64,000 nt of DNA. It comes from Dysidea avara. Its lineage: Eukaryota > Porifera > Demospongiae > Dictyoceratida > Dysideidae. Below are positions 50,701 through 61,272 of this stretch, piece by piece. The DNA is taken from the NCBI RefSeq assembly GCF_963678975.1, contig NC_089277.1, forward strand, positions 20,429,440 to 20,493,439. Reading direction: 5' to 3'. The notes below the pieces were generated by a model. The model saw only the letters and a program-made list of their open reading frames with translations, was not told the origin of the DNA and did no database searches. The first letter of the stretch is position 1, and each line of letters begins with the position of its first letter. The translations under genes were made by a program, and so were the position numbers.

Positions 50701-51012
50701 CAGGCTTCATCATCAGCCACTTTTCGAACATGATAGTACAGCACTTGCTAGCATCATTAGGATGATCAGCTTTGATCACATCCAGTACGCCAGTGGCATT
50801 GTCCAGTAACTGTACACCTAGATCATACCACTGTGCTGCTACCCCACTGACTTCAGGTTTCAAAATGGCACGAAGCTGTTTTTGAGTTGGATAATCGTGA
50901 TCTATGTAAAATAAATATTTAAGGATAAAAATCTCAGTTATTGTTTATGCCATTTTATTGCAGGGCTTGTATATTGTTTTGCCTCACCTCTCAAGTCTTG
51001 GATGTCTTCCAT
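35144..51012 (-). CDS. Death-domain / ankyrin-repeat protein, complete gene model
   Basis: Coding exons on the minus strand: 51012-50988, 50901-50614, 49271-48523, 45383-45279, 45186-45088, 44663-44565, 44489-44391, 40047-39949, 39882-39784, 39709-39611, 38555-38457, 38120-38022, 37946-37848, 37780-37682, 37541-37443, 37382-37284, 37220-37122, 35576-35478, 35402-35304, 35245-35144. All junctions keep frame, giving about 917 residues. Exon 2 is a Death domain ([35 protein letters not shown]). Exon 3 (about 250 residues: [39 protein letters not shown]) is unassigned. Then come sixteen ankyrin exons; fifteen are exactly 99 bp, phase 0, one 33-residue repeat each ([20 protein letters not shown]). 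The last exon is a degenerate repeat with stop TAA at 35144-35146. Death plus ankyrin suggests an intracellular adaptor in innate or apoptotic signalling. The ATG at 51012 is uncertain: the frame stays open upstream to a possible acceptor near 51056. Confidence 0.9.
36730..36968. mobile_element. TGTGACCGG-type MITE, TA target duplication
   Basis: A 239-bp element in an ankyrin-gene intron. The ends TGTGACCGGATTTGACAAAA are perfect inverted repeats, continuing through CCAGGCTTCCACACACATCC, and are flanked by TA (36728-36729, 36969-36970). Tc1/mariner-like by its TA target. Confidence 0.9.
37621..37681. repeat. (CA)n-rich microsatellite abutting a splice donor
   Basis: CACGCA/CACACA repeats end exactly where ankyrin exon 37682-37780 begins on the minus strand, so the donor site is supplied by the GTGTGTGTG run. 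Confidence 0.9.
38142..38392. mobile_element. TGTGACCGG-type MITE, second intronic copy
   Basis: A 251-bp element with ends TGTGACCGGATTTGCAAAA and, reversed, TGTGACCAGATTTGCAAAA, flanked by TA (38140-38141, 38393-38394). It is in the intron between ankyrin exons 38457-38555 and 38022-38120. Confidence 0.88.
38600..38722. repeat. (TG)n microsatellite
   Basis: TG dinucleotide tract with CATG interruptions in its first half, located in an ankyrin-gene intron. His/Thr- and Val/Cys-repeat open frames on the two strands are artefacts of it. Confidence 0.97.
38723..39550 (+). repeat. Composite SINE-like repeat with tRNA-like head
   Basis: At about 39130-39210 there is a tRNA-like segment, with TAACTAGAGCATCAG as an A-box-like stretch and GGATCAGAGCCC as a B-box-like stretch. 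A T-rich linker and an unassigned body to ~39550 follow. The upstream 38723-39130 block looks like a second unrecognised repeat. It fills the intron between ankyrin exons 39611-39709 and 38457-38555. Confidence 0.55.
40640..40770. repeat. GGGGCTGCAGCCCC-type repeat fragment
   Basis: TTTAGGGGGCTAAGCCCCCC and GGGGCTGCAGCCCCCC are short palindromes of a kind that mark MITE ends; the boundaries are not clear. It lies directly left of the hAT element. Confidence 0.45.
40771..42044. mobile_element. hAT non-autonomous element, 8-bp duplication
   Basis: The ends CAGTGTTGGGCAAGTTAC and, reversed, CAGTGTTGGCAGTAACGC are flanked by a perfect GTAGTATT duplication (40763-40770, 42045-42052). The arms are rich in GTTAC/GTAAC units, like the widespread hAT MITEs of fish and marine invertebrates. 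The middle (about 41235-41990) is a copy of the microsatellite-bearing repeat at 9832-11040. No transposase. It lies in the ankyrin-gene intron between exons 44391-44489 and 39949-40047. Confidence 0.92.
42703..43172 (-). pseudogene. CR1/L2-like LINE, 3' fragment
   Basis: On the minus strand the sequence reads [18 protein letters not shown], then [14 protein letters not shown] and [16 protein letters not shown], ending [11 protein letters not shown]. This is the typical C-terminal segment of a non-LTR retrotransposon protein (L-x-W-x-L-x-x-R-R...F-P-R-x-x-x-x-W-N-x-L). It is followed by a short 3' UTR and an (AAT)n tail at 42707-42722, as in CR1/L2-type elements. The 5' part, including the reverse transcriptase core, is missing. 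Confidence 0.8.
43178..43672. mobile_element. GGAGTGTCAC-type palindromic MITE, copy 2
   Basis: AAGGGAGTGTCACTCAGGCT with GTAGGTCGATCTGCGACCGC at the left mirrors GCGGTCGCAGATCTACCTAC and GTGACACCCCTT at the right. The same family as 13823-14068, but about twice as long and more GC-rich, hence likely younger or less CpG-decayed. Confidence 0.8.
45819..47665. mobile_element. AGGCTCAAACGAATAG-ended element with nested repeat
   Basis: AGGCTCAAACGAATAG at the left and CTATTCGTTTGAGCCT at the right are perfect inverted ends, and the inner parts are rich in TATTCG/CGAATA units. Inside, about 46172-47465, a second element has GGCCGAAGGAGACGG and, reversed, GGGCCGGAGGAGGG ends, each followed by GTTGGTCAGGCC. 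Two open frames inside (46170-46373, 46591-46902) show no domain. All of it sits in the intron between ankyrin-gene exon 3 and the first ankyrin exon. Confidence 0.7.
47672..48187. mobile_element. TTAAGGTGAC-ended MITE with C-rich core
   Basis: Outer ends are AACTTAAGGTGACTTA and, reversed, TACTTTAGGGTGACTAAA. Inner inverted blocks are ATGCACTTGCCAATTTCATG and CATGAAATTGACAAGTGCAT. The core has C-runs and GTCAAATCCCC units that recur at 56890-57060. Confidence 0.6.
49659..49944 (+). pseudogene. LTR-retrotransposon gag fossil
   Basis: A short open stretch resembles the N-terminal part of gag from Ty3/Gypsy-like elements of invertebrates ([49 protein letters not shown]). Only this part is visible; no protease, reverse transcriptase or LTR was found nearby, so it is an old, broken remnant. 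It lies in intron 2 of the Death/ankyrin gene, on the opposite strand. Confidence 0.7.
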
Positions 51013-51056
51013 CAGTGAATAAACTGAATCACTACAGGAAATACCCACATACCTAT

Positions 51057-52682
51057 ATAGTCCATTAGCAACACAATACCCATCTCAAGCAATACACTAC
51101 TAGTGAGTGTATTTATAAAATAATCAGGTAAGGATCCATGTAAAAACAAGCGGCATGATTCATATAAATCTTGTAGTTATAAGTTGTTCTAAGTAGCTAC
51201 TGTATGCCAAACTATGTATGGGTTTCTCACATAAACATTTTGGTATACAATCATACTCATACTTCTTGTTCCACTATACTCTTCTCTTGTGGATCCAAAC
51301 GTAACATGACATTTGATAATTTTAAATACACTAGTTTGCTTACTTTTTGCTATAGCTATCATGAAGCATTGGGCAATGGCAATATCCCGGATATGCATGA
51401 TCACTCAGTGTTGGTGTAACACACAGGATATTATTTTTGACTGGTTGAAAATTAAAATTGTTCACAGTGTGCTCTATACTATGCCATGAATATATACACT
51501 ACCATATTTTCCTATAAACTTTATGAGTGGTTTTGTTGATGAAATTGTATTTGCTTATTTCAGCTTTCTTTGTAATTTCAAATGCATTTTGTACATCGGA
51601 GCACTCCTGAGGAGTACGAGCTACTTTGCTGATAACCCTCCACTTTTAGATGCATTACGCAAACAGTATCCAATTACTTTAAATGTATCACTTTCACACT
51701 TTAGTGTAAAGAACAAAAAAGCCAGTGTATATATCACACATTCAACTAGTTTTTGAAATGGCATTGTGCGAATACAAGTACGTACCTCAACTATGCAATA
51801 TTTTGATAATGCTGATATTAGTTATCAGATTACCTTGATGTACTTTTCTTTTTTTTGCTATGTCTCTCCTCAGTAATATAGTCACACCTCACAAGAATTA
51901 ATTTTTCTTTTCTTCATCAAAGCCTTAAACAAAAAAATGATAATTGCAGGTTAGTTTTATGTTACTGTTCTGATATTAATCAGACACCTGGCTCGACATC
52001 ACATAACATGGTTTGACTAATGGATTGAGCCATAAGTGTATTCACAAATTAATAGTGATTGTGAGTACAGTTAGCAAATGAACACACTTTTGCACAATGC
52101 ACTGATTGGAATGCAAGTTGATAAGATTGTTTTAATACTAGCTACATAGTGCTAATCAACCTTGTCATATGCTTAACTTGTGTCATTATCCCTATATGTT
52201 CAAACCCTTAAAGCAGTTGTTGATATCCCATAATGTTTATCCTAAATTCACATGGAATACATTTGGGAAATATGTCTGCACATGTAGGTGATTCACTTAT
52301 ATACTACAGGAACTTGCCATGACATCTGCACAAGCCCAATAGATACAGGCCCAAGGAAAAGACTATGAATGTGTTATTCAAGATGCTACTACCAAGTGGA
52401 ATTCCATCTCATTCTTGAGTCGTACGCTTTGCTCTGTTGCACTACGAGCAATGAATAGAAGGGAACCGGCAATTTACATATTAATGTATAACTTGGAAAA
52501 TGCTATATCTACACAGTACTGTGACTCTTTTACCACAGTTATATACCTACCTAATATAATTTTTAGCTAGTGCTATAGACAATATTACTATATATAGCGT
52601 ACAAGTGTGTGTACACTCCATACCATTACTTGTGTTAACAGAAGCTTTAGATAGAAATAAATCCCCTTTTAATTTGAGCAAA
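51057..52682. other. Upstream region of the Death/ankyrin gene
   Basis: Should contain the promoter and perhaps 5' exons. I recognise no motif, domain-coding exon or repeat family here. Confidence 0.45.
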
Positions 52683-52919
52683 CACTGCTTGAAGGTTCTT
52701 AGTTTACTAATTTGTTAAGATGCCTTACTGTAGTTATACTGATAGTAAAGTGTCAGTAAACTTAAGTATATGGAACATAATTATTTTACTAAGTTTTAAA
52801 CTCTCAGTAAAACATCAGTGAATGCGGGTTTACTGAAAAACTACTAAAATAACAAACAATTAAGTGTTCCATATACTGGGGATATACCACTGTAGTAAAC
52901 TAAGATACTTCAAACAGTG
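52683..52919. mobile_element. CACTG-ended MITE, copy 2
   Basis: A 237-bp near-identical copy of 29393-29629 (three substitutions by eye), flanked by AAA on each side. Same length and ends. Confidence 0.9.
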
Positions 52920-54636
52920 AAATTAATGGTATCAATATCATGGTTTCTATTTGCACAGATAACCTTATAGTACTACACAATTGAACAAATGGCTACAAGG
53001 AAGTATGTACATTGTGTCCATTGTGGCTTTTATTTCATAGCTACGTAATTATTAAAAGGTCTTGGAATGGTGCAATTATTATTAACTTAGCTATCTACAA
53101 TACTGAACCAGGATTCAAAGATCCACTTGAATCTCTTAGCCCTCTATAGGGTTGCATGTGTTCCATTGCATTATTAGCTCTTCTTATTTAAGCCATTTTA
53201 ATCATTTAGAATCAGAACAAATTCTGGTTATACAAATATTTAATGGATACAAGTACCACACAGAGAATCATACTGTGAAAACTACCTGACTAAAAAAAAC
53301 AAATCTCTGTGCTCCAAGAGCATTGATGGTACTAGTACAAGGTGCATTTAATAATTCATACAAAATTTAAAGCTACATGCTTTTAAAAGAAATTGCTGAC
53401 TTTTCATTATCAAGGATAGTATGTCAATTTCTATATCATACTCAAAATTCCAGCTCTATGGCAGGTGTATCTCATCTCTAATGAGAACTACCAGTTTTCT
53501 GTTACATTATACTCCCATTTATATTTGGTCAAATACTAGCTACACCAACCTATGATGCTGATAATTATATTAAACAACACATACACTGATATATCTATGA
53601 GGGATGCCATCTAGTCACAATTAAGATATTGATCCTTATAGCCATAATAAAAACAGAACACTCTTCTATTGATTGAAACCCCTACTATGACCTGTTTACA
53701 TTGTTCCCCACACTGTTCATGCAATCATATACATACAGTATAGCTAATTGTGTATTTCTCTTTTATCTGTCCAATATTTACTTACAGATTTGAATTCAAT
53801 TCCATGTATGATATATAGCTACATATCTTAATTTTCGTTATGGCCATAACCTAGCTGGGTGCTTCACACACTGGTGAGAAGAACCTGCATGCTACTTTCA
53901 CTGACACTTTTATCACGCATGCCTTCTCTTCACTACAGTTTAACATATATATTACAATCATGCATGGGACTAGCTCGCTATATATAGACCACAAAACACT
54001 TAAAAACGCAAAATAGAATTCGTGTAGCTATCAATCATATGTAGTTAGGCTAGTTCTCTTCAGCTTAACTTCCCTCCCATCCCCCTCCTCCCCAAACTCC
54101 TTCCGTTCTTTAGAACTACGTTTTATATGAAGAAGTTTGCGGACATTTACTATACTTTTGTCCATGGCAAAAATGCCAGCTGGAACAGGCATGTCCAATA
54201 CATTTTGATTGAAAAACCATTAAAAATTAAATTAATTATCGTGTACCGCCTACATCGAGTCTGTTTAGCAACTTTCCGAATTTGATACATGTAGAGAAAC
54301 TCTCTGCTAGTACAATGATACCAAAAGAAGTCCAATTCACGGAAATTTAGGCGCGTCAAAATGGCCTAAACCGATTGGGTGTAGCAAATTTCCCCATACA
54401 TTTTGTATTGGGTGTTTCGGGGCCTGCAATAAAAGGCGTAATAACCCGCGACACGTGATAGATACCTCGGATTCCGAACCAGATTTGGAAAGAGCAGTGA
54501 ATAGCGATTAAGATGAGCTATAGCAGAAGGAAATCAGAGGAAATTTAAGCGCGGCATTTTAAGGTTGAAAATCACTTACTTTTTCTATGGCGAATTGAAT
54601 GGAGGATATTTGGAAGGGAACGCTACGAGGTATTTC
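52920..54636. other. Gene-free stretch
   Basis: AT-rich sequence with no exon, repeat family or structural element I can support. Short open frames on both strands lack any domain signature. Confidence 0.5.
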
Positions 54637-55463
54637 CAAGGGCGTAGGCAGGGGGGTTCGGATGGTTCGGACGAACCCCCTTTCAGAAGCAGAATTTTAA
54701 AAAATTAAAAATCACACCAAATCTTACAACCCTGGAGCTCTCCGGTATCTACTTTCCGACTGGCGCTCCTCTGTACTACTCTTGAGGGTCACATCACATT
54801 AATGCTGAACCCTGCAAATCATATCTATTGCATCACGTGATCAATTGCGCACGTGATGAATGGCGCGGGTGAAATGGCGAGGGACTGTTCAGTAGACATA
54901 TTACAAGCTTAAGGCAGCAGCTGCTAAATTCTTAAGTTGAGTGGTCGTGTTATACATGTGTCAGGTTAGCACGAACTGTGAATTGTTGATGTATATTTAC
55001 CTGATGAATTGTTTATTTATTACATGTTGTGTCACGTGATGTCTCGAACATATTGTAGTACAAGCCAAGTGTTAGTCTGAAGTTATTGACCATCAACAGG
55101 AGGACCGGCCGAGAATAATGTATATAGCTGGAAAGAAGTATTGCCAACTAAGGGATTCGAGTGTGGAGGGCTTACGTGTGCTAGGAAATTGAAGTTGGCT
55201 GTCAGTATGCTGTCTGGAAGTGAAGATTAGTTAGCTTTACGATAGGTTTATAGTTTCTATATAAGCTGCATAAACAGTAGTGTGTAGGTTTTGGCTAGTT
55301 AGATGCACAAACACCTTTTAATGTTACTGTCTAAGGGCACATTTTGTGTATGCATCATTTTCGTTCAAACATGGTCTAGGGGAAGCACCCAGGCCTTCCC
55401 CTTAAGATATTCCCGCCACTTTAAATCCGAACCCCCTTCAAAATAATCCTGGCTACGCCCCTG
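54637..55463. mobile_element. GGGCGTAGCCAGG-type MITE
   Basis: The left end CAAGGGCGTAGGCAGGGG and, reversed, right end CAGGGGCGTAGCCAGGAT continue into inverted GTTCGGA / TCCGAAC blocks. ATTTC directly flanks both sides (54632-54636, 55464-55468). The terminal sequence is related to that of the hAT element at 59713-60839, although the visible duplication here is only 5 bp. No coding capacity. Confidence 0.75.
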
Positions 55464-56084
55464 ATTTCGATGTCTTGACAGCCATTAACCTTCACTTCAT
55501 TAGTGTTACAATGAAACAAAAGCACTGTGAATTAGTTCTGCAGGTTAGTTTGCGAAAATTACAGTGTTCTGTGATTAAGTCAAATTATCAGTGTCCGTTC
55601 CATGTAAAAACCTCTTCATGTAGGATAGTTTTAGACAAGACGACAAACAAGTAGAAGACTATACAACTTACAACTATAAGTCACATGTAACTAGAGCTAG
55701 CAACATTGAACTCACTAACTACACGTGACAGCTACAGCCTTAAGCCTGTCGCTGCCGCTGTCCGGAATTGGAACTAAAAATTAAACACCAAATTTTATGC
55801 GTTCCAGTTTAGTTAAGCTGCGGGATGAAATAGCTATATGGATTTCCATGCAGCAGCGGGTTAGTCTCGCGTGGCCAGAATCAACTCTCCGCCCGGCGTT
55901 TATCGATTAAATAAACGGAGTGTCTATGTCCACCGGTATACCGGTTGTTCTGAGAGTCAACAAAGTTCTATTACTCCCGTTATGCTAGTGTCACGCAAAT
56001 GCTTACAGACCTTAATTGGCCTACACTTGCACGATGCAGAGATGAACTGAAAGCCATAATGATGTTTAAAATGGTCGTTTACAT
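55464..56084. other. Gene-free stretch
   Basis: No exon recognised. A GTCTCGCGTGGCCAGA motif near 55865 resembles the ends of a widespread invertebrate MITE, but no partner end was found. Confidence 0.4.
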
Positions 56085-56290
56085 CTTGACGTAAAAAGGC
56101 ACTTAATCCCATGGGGCACCCATGGGAAGATTTAACGTGAGCAGTCCCATGGATCACTCATGGGAAAGAATAACGTCACTATGCCCTTGGGTCACTCATG
56201 GGAAGATTTTACGTGCTTTACACTCACGCAAAATGCTGGTAGAAGGTTGGAGATCCACTTGAGAGCCTTACTCCTGGGAAGATTTTACGT
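56085..56290. repeat. Degenerate tandem CCCATGGG...AAGATTTTACGT repeats
   Basis: Three to four imperfect units of roughly 40-50 bp follow one another, each with CATGGGAAGATTT.ACGT or close variants. Several carry a CCCATGGG-like palindrome. Confidence 0.7.
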
Positions 56291-56331
56291 AACTTTGTAG
56301 ATCACTTGATACAAATGTCACGTGATGCAAT

Positions 56332-56653
56332 CTAATCACGTGAGCATTGTTAAACGAGATTCCTACACTAAAAAATTTGTAGTGAATTGCTCTGCCACAA
56401 TACTCACTACTTTTAAGTAGTGACGTTTTGTAGTGAACGTCACTACTTTTTGCAGTGAACGTCACTACTTGGTGATCAATGTAGTGACGTTCACTACAAA
56501 ATTAGTAGTGAACGTCACTACACAAAAATAGTGAGTATTGTGGCAGACATTAGTAGTGACGTTCACTACATTTAGTAGTGACGTTCACTAGTTTGTTTTT
56601 ACTGTGTATCGACTGTTAAGCTAATCACGTGAGCATTGTTAAACGAGATTCCT
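56332..56653. repeat. 33-bp direct repeats around an AGTGAACGTCACT palindrome cluster
   Basis: A 33-bp sequence starting CTAATCACGTGAGCATTG occurs identically at 56332-56364 and 56621-56653. Between them lies a foldback element in which GTAGTGAACGTCACTAC-type palindromes recur at least six times, with ends ACACTAAAAAATTTGTAGTG and, reversed, ACACAGTAAAAACAAACTAG. It is related to the element at 33610-33750. Confidence 0.85.
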
Positions 56654-56874
56654 TGTTAAACAATAGTGTTGAGATGTGTTCTCTGTGGAGATCAAGGTCT
56701 ACATTGATTTTACTACTGCTCTGCTTTGGAAATCCTCTTTGCTTCGCACAACCCAGTAGCTCTGTGGATTCTGAGCCATTGGCTGCTAGTGTCATTATCG
56801 GAACAGCCCTTCTAGTTACTATAGTGGCTGCAGTATAGCTACTTACATACAATTCCCTTAGTTAGGGTCCGCAA

Positions 56875-57065
56875 ACCGCTTAGTAATCCTTGAGGTGTTG
56901 TCAAATCCCCTACTATGGGGGTGGGGACATAGTGGGGATTTGACAGCCGATTTTGCCCCAGTAGTGGGGAATTTGATACCACGATTTGTCAAATCCCCTG
57001 TATTCCTTTTCCCCCACCCTCCCCGGGGGTGGGGGGTGGGGCATGAAATTGACAAGTGCATAATA
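56875..57065. repeat. GTCAAATCCCC repeat
   Basis: TTGTCAAATCCCCTACTATG, TGGGGATTTGACA, TTTGTCAAATCCCC and CATGAAATTGACAAGTGCAT occur in one 190-bp block. It shares a long stretch (CTTGAGGTGTTGTCAAATCC onward) with the core of the MITE at 47672-48187. Confidence 0.7.
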
Positions 57066-57850
57066 TGAAGGACATAATGCATTCCTGACAATATTTATAT
57101 TACTGTACCTCAGTAAACTGCTCCCAATAATGAGTAAAGGCAGAAGACTAGCTTCCTTTCCTTGAAACATTTTGGTTTGATTGTGGGTTTTATTCCCATG
57201 GTTACAAAGGTTTTAATTGTGGGTTTTTGGCAGTGAATTCTACAAGGGCTCTTTTGCATCTATTAACAGGTCATCTAAGTGATAGTGTAGTAAGTTGATA
57301 ATAGATATCAAACAATAGCATCCTACAATAAGTGTAAGTCATGCAACAGGAATGATACTGAAAAAAAGAAACAGCTGAAAACACTGCCTTTAGAGAGTGA
57401 CATCCCCCTCCCCTAGGTTGGCATGCTTTACATGCTAGTGTGTTTCACACACTAATGTAGTTACTTAGGTTTGTGTGAGAAGGTTTGGTATACTACAAAT
57501 GTCACTGTCAAGCTTAGCCTCCAAAATCCTAAATCTGCCCCTGCACTCCTTGGTTGAAATTAAGCCACACCTAACTATCTAATGTGTGAAAAATGTGCAT
57601 GCAAATTCTTTGGTTCATGTTTGTGCAAGCTATAATTCTAGGTATCCATGTTTGTGCAAGCTCAAGTCTTGCTTTGTTTGCTCATGCAAATTCTTTGATG
57701 CTTGTGCAAACTAGTTCCATGTATTTTAATGCATCCTTGTACATGCAAGTTCTTGTTTTGCTTTGATGTGCTTGTTTTTATGCACTGCATTTGTAGGAAC
57801 GTTTTTGTACTCATAGCTATTGTCTGTAGCAGCTTAGTATCATGTTGCAG
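57066..57850. other. Gene-free stretch
   Basis: No exon recognised. A direct duplication of CATGTTTGTGCAAGCT lies near 57618-57663, and a GATTGTGGGTTTT motif shared with 17468-17850 lies at 57179-57225. Confidence 0.4.
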
Positions 57851-57855
57851 AATTA

Positions 57856-60800
57856 TGGATGAAGATGCTACAAATGTATTCCTACAACTCCGCTGAATTG
57901 CTGCATCTGTGATGGTCCTGAAACACCAACTCAGAAGCTGGTACAGGCAACTTCTAGAGGCTACCCTACTCTGTCAGGATATGCAGAAGCTATTGGAAAT
58001 GTAGCAATTCTGGATCGCATGAAGGAAGCATACAAGGTTGAAGGAACGACGTACCATAGAGAGTGCAAACGTGATTTGTACGAGTCTGTCAAGGTCGCCA
58101 CAAAATCAACTCGTAAGTGACTTATGTATTTTATTAAGTCAGTTTTAAATTTTCATGTAATGTAGGTGCAGCAATGGCAGAGAAAGAGTCAGTACAGATA
58201 AAGAGGTGACAGATTTCATCTGCATCAAGTGCATGTAGTTCCAAGAGTATTTGTTCTAATCAGCTTCCATACAAAACATATGTATTCTTTGCAATCAGGC
58301 TGTTGATCTCTTCCCAAATCATCCAGGTGGGATTCATCATTGAACACAATTTTTATTATATTGAACCTCTGTTCACTCCTATACAGAAACTGCTAGAAAG
58401 AGATAATGAGTACCAGACAATTTGACTGCAGATGGGCTGAAGGCAAGCTTGTTGAAGACAGCAAAGGATAGCAAGGATGATTGGGGCATTGAAGTTGCTA
58501 GGCGCCTGGAAGGAATCAATGACTTGGTAGCAGAAGATACCCTGGTACCATTTGCGCTGCAAAGTAAATTTTGAGACAGGTGGCCACTACTCCAAGACTA
58601 AAGATATAAGTGATCCAATTAAATTTTATTCACATTCTGGCACTTGAACGATTTTCACTTTCCTTAGGTGGGAAGGAAAGTGATTGAGGAACGAGAAGTA
58701 GTTTTCCATGAACTCTGTGAATGGTTAGACTCAGAACTCGAGCATGGGGTGATGACACTTGACTAAGTTCATGAAAAATTACAGCAGTTAGATCCATCAC
58801 CAGACAAAAGCCTTGCGTATTAAAAGAAGTGGCTAAAGAAAAAGCTCCAAGAAAAATACCATGAAACTCTGTATTTTACATCACAGGAAAGGAAGCAGGA
58901 TGTGCTTTGTTTTAGAGATAAAACCAGCAGCATTTTACAAGAGCATCATGCAAATCTTCAGTTAGGAGAAGAGAAAACTCAGATAATAAAAACTGCACTA
59001 AAGCTCATTTGCAATGACATTGCCACTATTGATCTTGATCCAAAGACATATCCCACTGCACATAGTATGACTGATATTTCAGGTCAGCTGGTGCTTGTTC
59101 CTGAGAGCTTTCAGATGTTCTTGAGACCATTTGTGAAGACAGATGAAAAAGTAGTTATTTGGGGGCAAAACGTCATAAAAGCCTATTGACCTCGGTCAGG
59201 GGTATTACCATACCAGATGGAATTCGCCATACATCTTGACCATAGATTTGGGTCTAAGTAGATGCTAAACAAGTTACACCAATTGGGGGTATACTGAATC
59301 TTATGCAGAGACACAAAATTAAAATATTGCTTCCTTAATGAAAAGAACACTATTGGCATCTCTGATTCTTCTGGCACTCTTGATACCATTATTGAAGAAA
59401 CTGATGATCAGATAGATGCTGAGGTTGAGGTTGATGTTGATAGTTTATCAGCCAGTGCAACAGTAACTGAAAATGAAATACAGTGTGAGGTTTCTTTGGA
59501 GGTTAGGGATGCAAGCTCAAGCTGTGCAGTCACTCAGTTTGTTGGGGACAAAATAGATTTGAACATTGTTTCTATTTATGGGAACACTCCCTTTCATTCT
59601 ATGGGTTTGATTAAGGTTACCTCTCCAGCACCACCTTCAGCAGATGATCAGAGTGTCAACAGGGTGAAGTTAAAATCACTTGACAAGGCTAAGATTCTGA
59701 AGGCAAGTGAGGCAGTGGCGTAGCCAAGGGTGGGCATGGGCAGGCATTTGCCCAACCGTCACAGTTTCTTGCCCAACCATCACAAACTTTTGCCCAACCA
59801 TCACAAGTAGCTTAAGATTCACGTGAGGATTCACAGCAGCACACAAAACAATCCTACTTTAATACTGTAAAGCGTAAATGTGTACCTCATTTGTTGAACC
59901 ATGACTTCGACGAAGGGATCGTGATAGATGGTGTATCACGTGATCCATTACGCGGGAAAATCCCTTGGGAAGTCCCTATAATTACGCTCCTTGCCGCGAT
60001 TTAAATTCGAAATTTAAAATGGAGTTGAAGCGTGGTACACTATAGTCGTAGTACCGTATCTCTAAGCCACAGTGAGTGATAATCGTCAGTAGGATTCAAT
60101 GTGGATGGTGCTGGCAGCAAAAGATTTCGTTTCAGTGGACTTGACAAGCGTATTTTTTTTGATAAGGAAAGTACCGTATAGCCTAACTTACTGCTGATGA
60201 AAGAAAACGGGAAAACCTACTCTTCTAGATAACAATAATGGCAGACGACTGGAAATGGAGGAAAGGTCAAGTCATTATAAAGTATCACGTGCACAATTTG
60301 TACTGATTAACCGAGTTGTGGTTGGCACCAGATTTATGCAAAATGTACATTGGCTGCTATAAGTCTGGGACGAAGCATTCTTGGCATGCTGATATTTGTG
60401 ATAAGACTCATTATAGTTCATAAATTAGCGCCCCCAGCCTTAATTTGGGGCCATGTGGCGTTTACTTTAACATATCGTGTGGTGGTTGGTCTAAAAGCTA
60501 TACTGCCAGTTGATTGTAGTAAATATGTGATGAACTGTTTACATTGTTGGTTCTTGTAGATTCAGCAGTTTGATGTCACGTGATGCTTGGCTACGACGAT
60601 CGTCGATGGATGCCTGCCCTACAAGTTTAATAGAATAGCATATAGCTAGTAACTGTTTGCATGCATGCAAGCAAGTAGCATTTGTTTACACTAGCATAGG
60701 TAGCTGTAGGCCTTGTGTGCATACACTTTTCAAATTTTTCTTTGATAATGTCTCACATGAAAGTGAGCGTGTTCCTTGGGTGTGTGTAGTTAAGTTGATG

Positions 60801-61272
60801 TTATGCCCAACCATCAAATATTGGCTGGCTACGCCCCTGAAGTGAGGTTAAGATTCTTTCATTCACTGTCAGGAATCAGACAGGGATAAACACCATCACA
60901 TTCATTCCCATTGCTCAGCTCTCCTCCTCAATCACACAAGACAAGCCATTGCTTTCTCCAGGAGATGTGCTCTGGGCAGCAGGGTGGGTGATCAAAGCCC
61001 GAAATTCCGAATTTCAGTACAGCAACTGGAATGGCTGGATGAAAAGAATCCATGTAGAGAATTTCAAGCAGACCACACAGGTTGACTTCCTTCCAGTAAT
61101 AGAAGGTGATCCTAATGACCACAGAACCATCTTCACCACACTGAAAGAGTGCATGCAACTTTTAAAGATCATAAGCTGTAATTGTAAAGGAGATTGTAGC
61201 AACCGACGGTGCAGCTGTAAGAAGAACGATGTTAAGGGTGCTCGCGGATATTTGAAGCCATACAATGCGTGA
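57856..61272 (+). pseudogene. Broken copy of a multicopy Cys-rich gene of unknown family
   Basis: A dispersed plus-strand coding fossil. The first part has a finger-like CCICDGPETPQ ... YHRECKRDLYE pattern and a normal GT-AG intron (58111-58165), so it is not a processed copy. Later parts read LCNDIATIDLD-like and TYPTAHSMTDISGQLVLVPE, and HLDHRFGSKWMLNKLHQLG-like. The end is LLSPGDVLWAAGWVIKARN and a Cys-rich tail (CNCKGDCSNRRCSCKKNDVK). Genes of this general plan occur in many copies in cnidarian and sponge genomes, but I do not know their function or whether they belong to a transposon. The frame is broken in several places, and a 1.1-kb hAT element (59713-60839) has inserted into it. Confidence 0.6.
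59713..60839. mobile_element. hAT MITE with CAGTGGCGTAGCC ends
   Basis: The ends CAGTGGCGTAGCCAAGG and, reversed, CAGGGGCGTAGCCAGCC are flanked by a perfect 8-bp duplication AAGTGAGG (59705-59712, 60840-60847). Near the ends GCCCAACC(A/G)TCA occurs several times. No transposase. It splits the coding sequence of the multicopy Cys-rich gene. Confidence 0.92.

Noticed and set aside
56085-56290. Operator-like CCCATGGG palindromes as regulatory sites
   Set aside because: They are explained by a degenerate tandem repeat, with no adjacent gene to regulate.
58356-58562. Minus-strand open frame in the multicopy gene region
   Set aside because: Antisense to clear plus-strand coding similarity.
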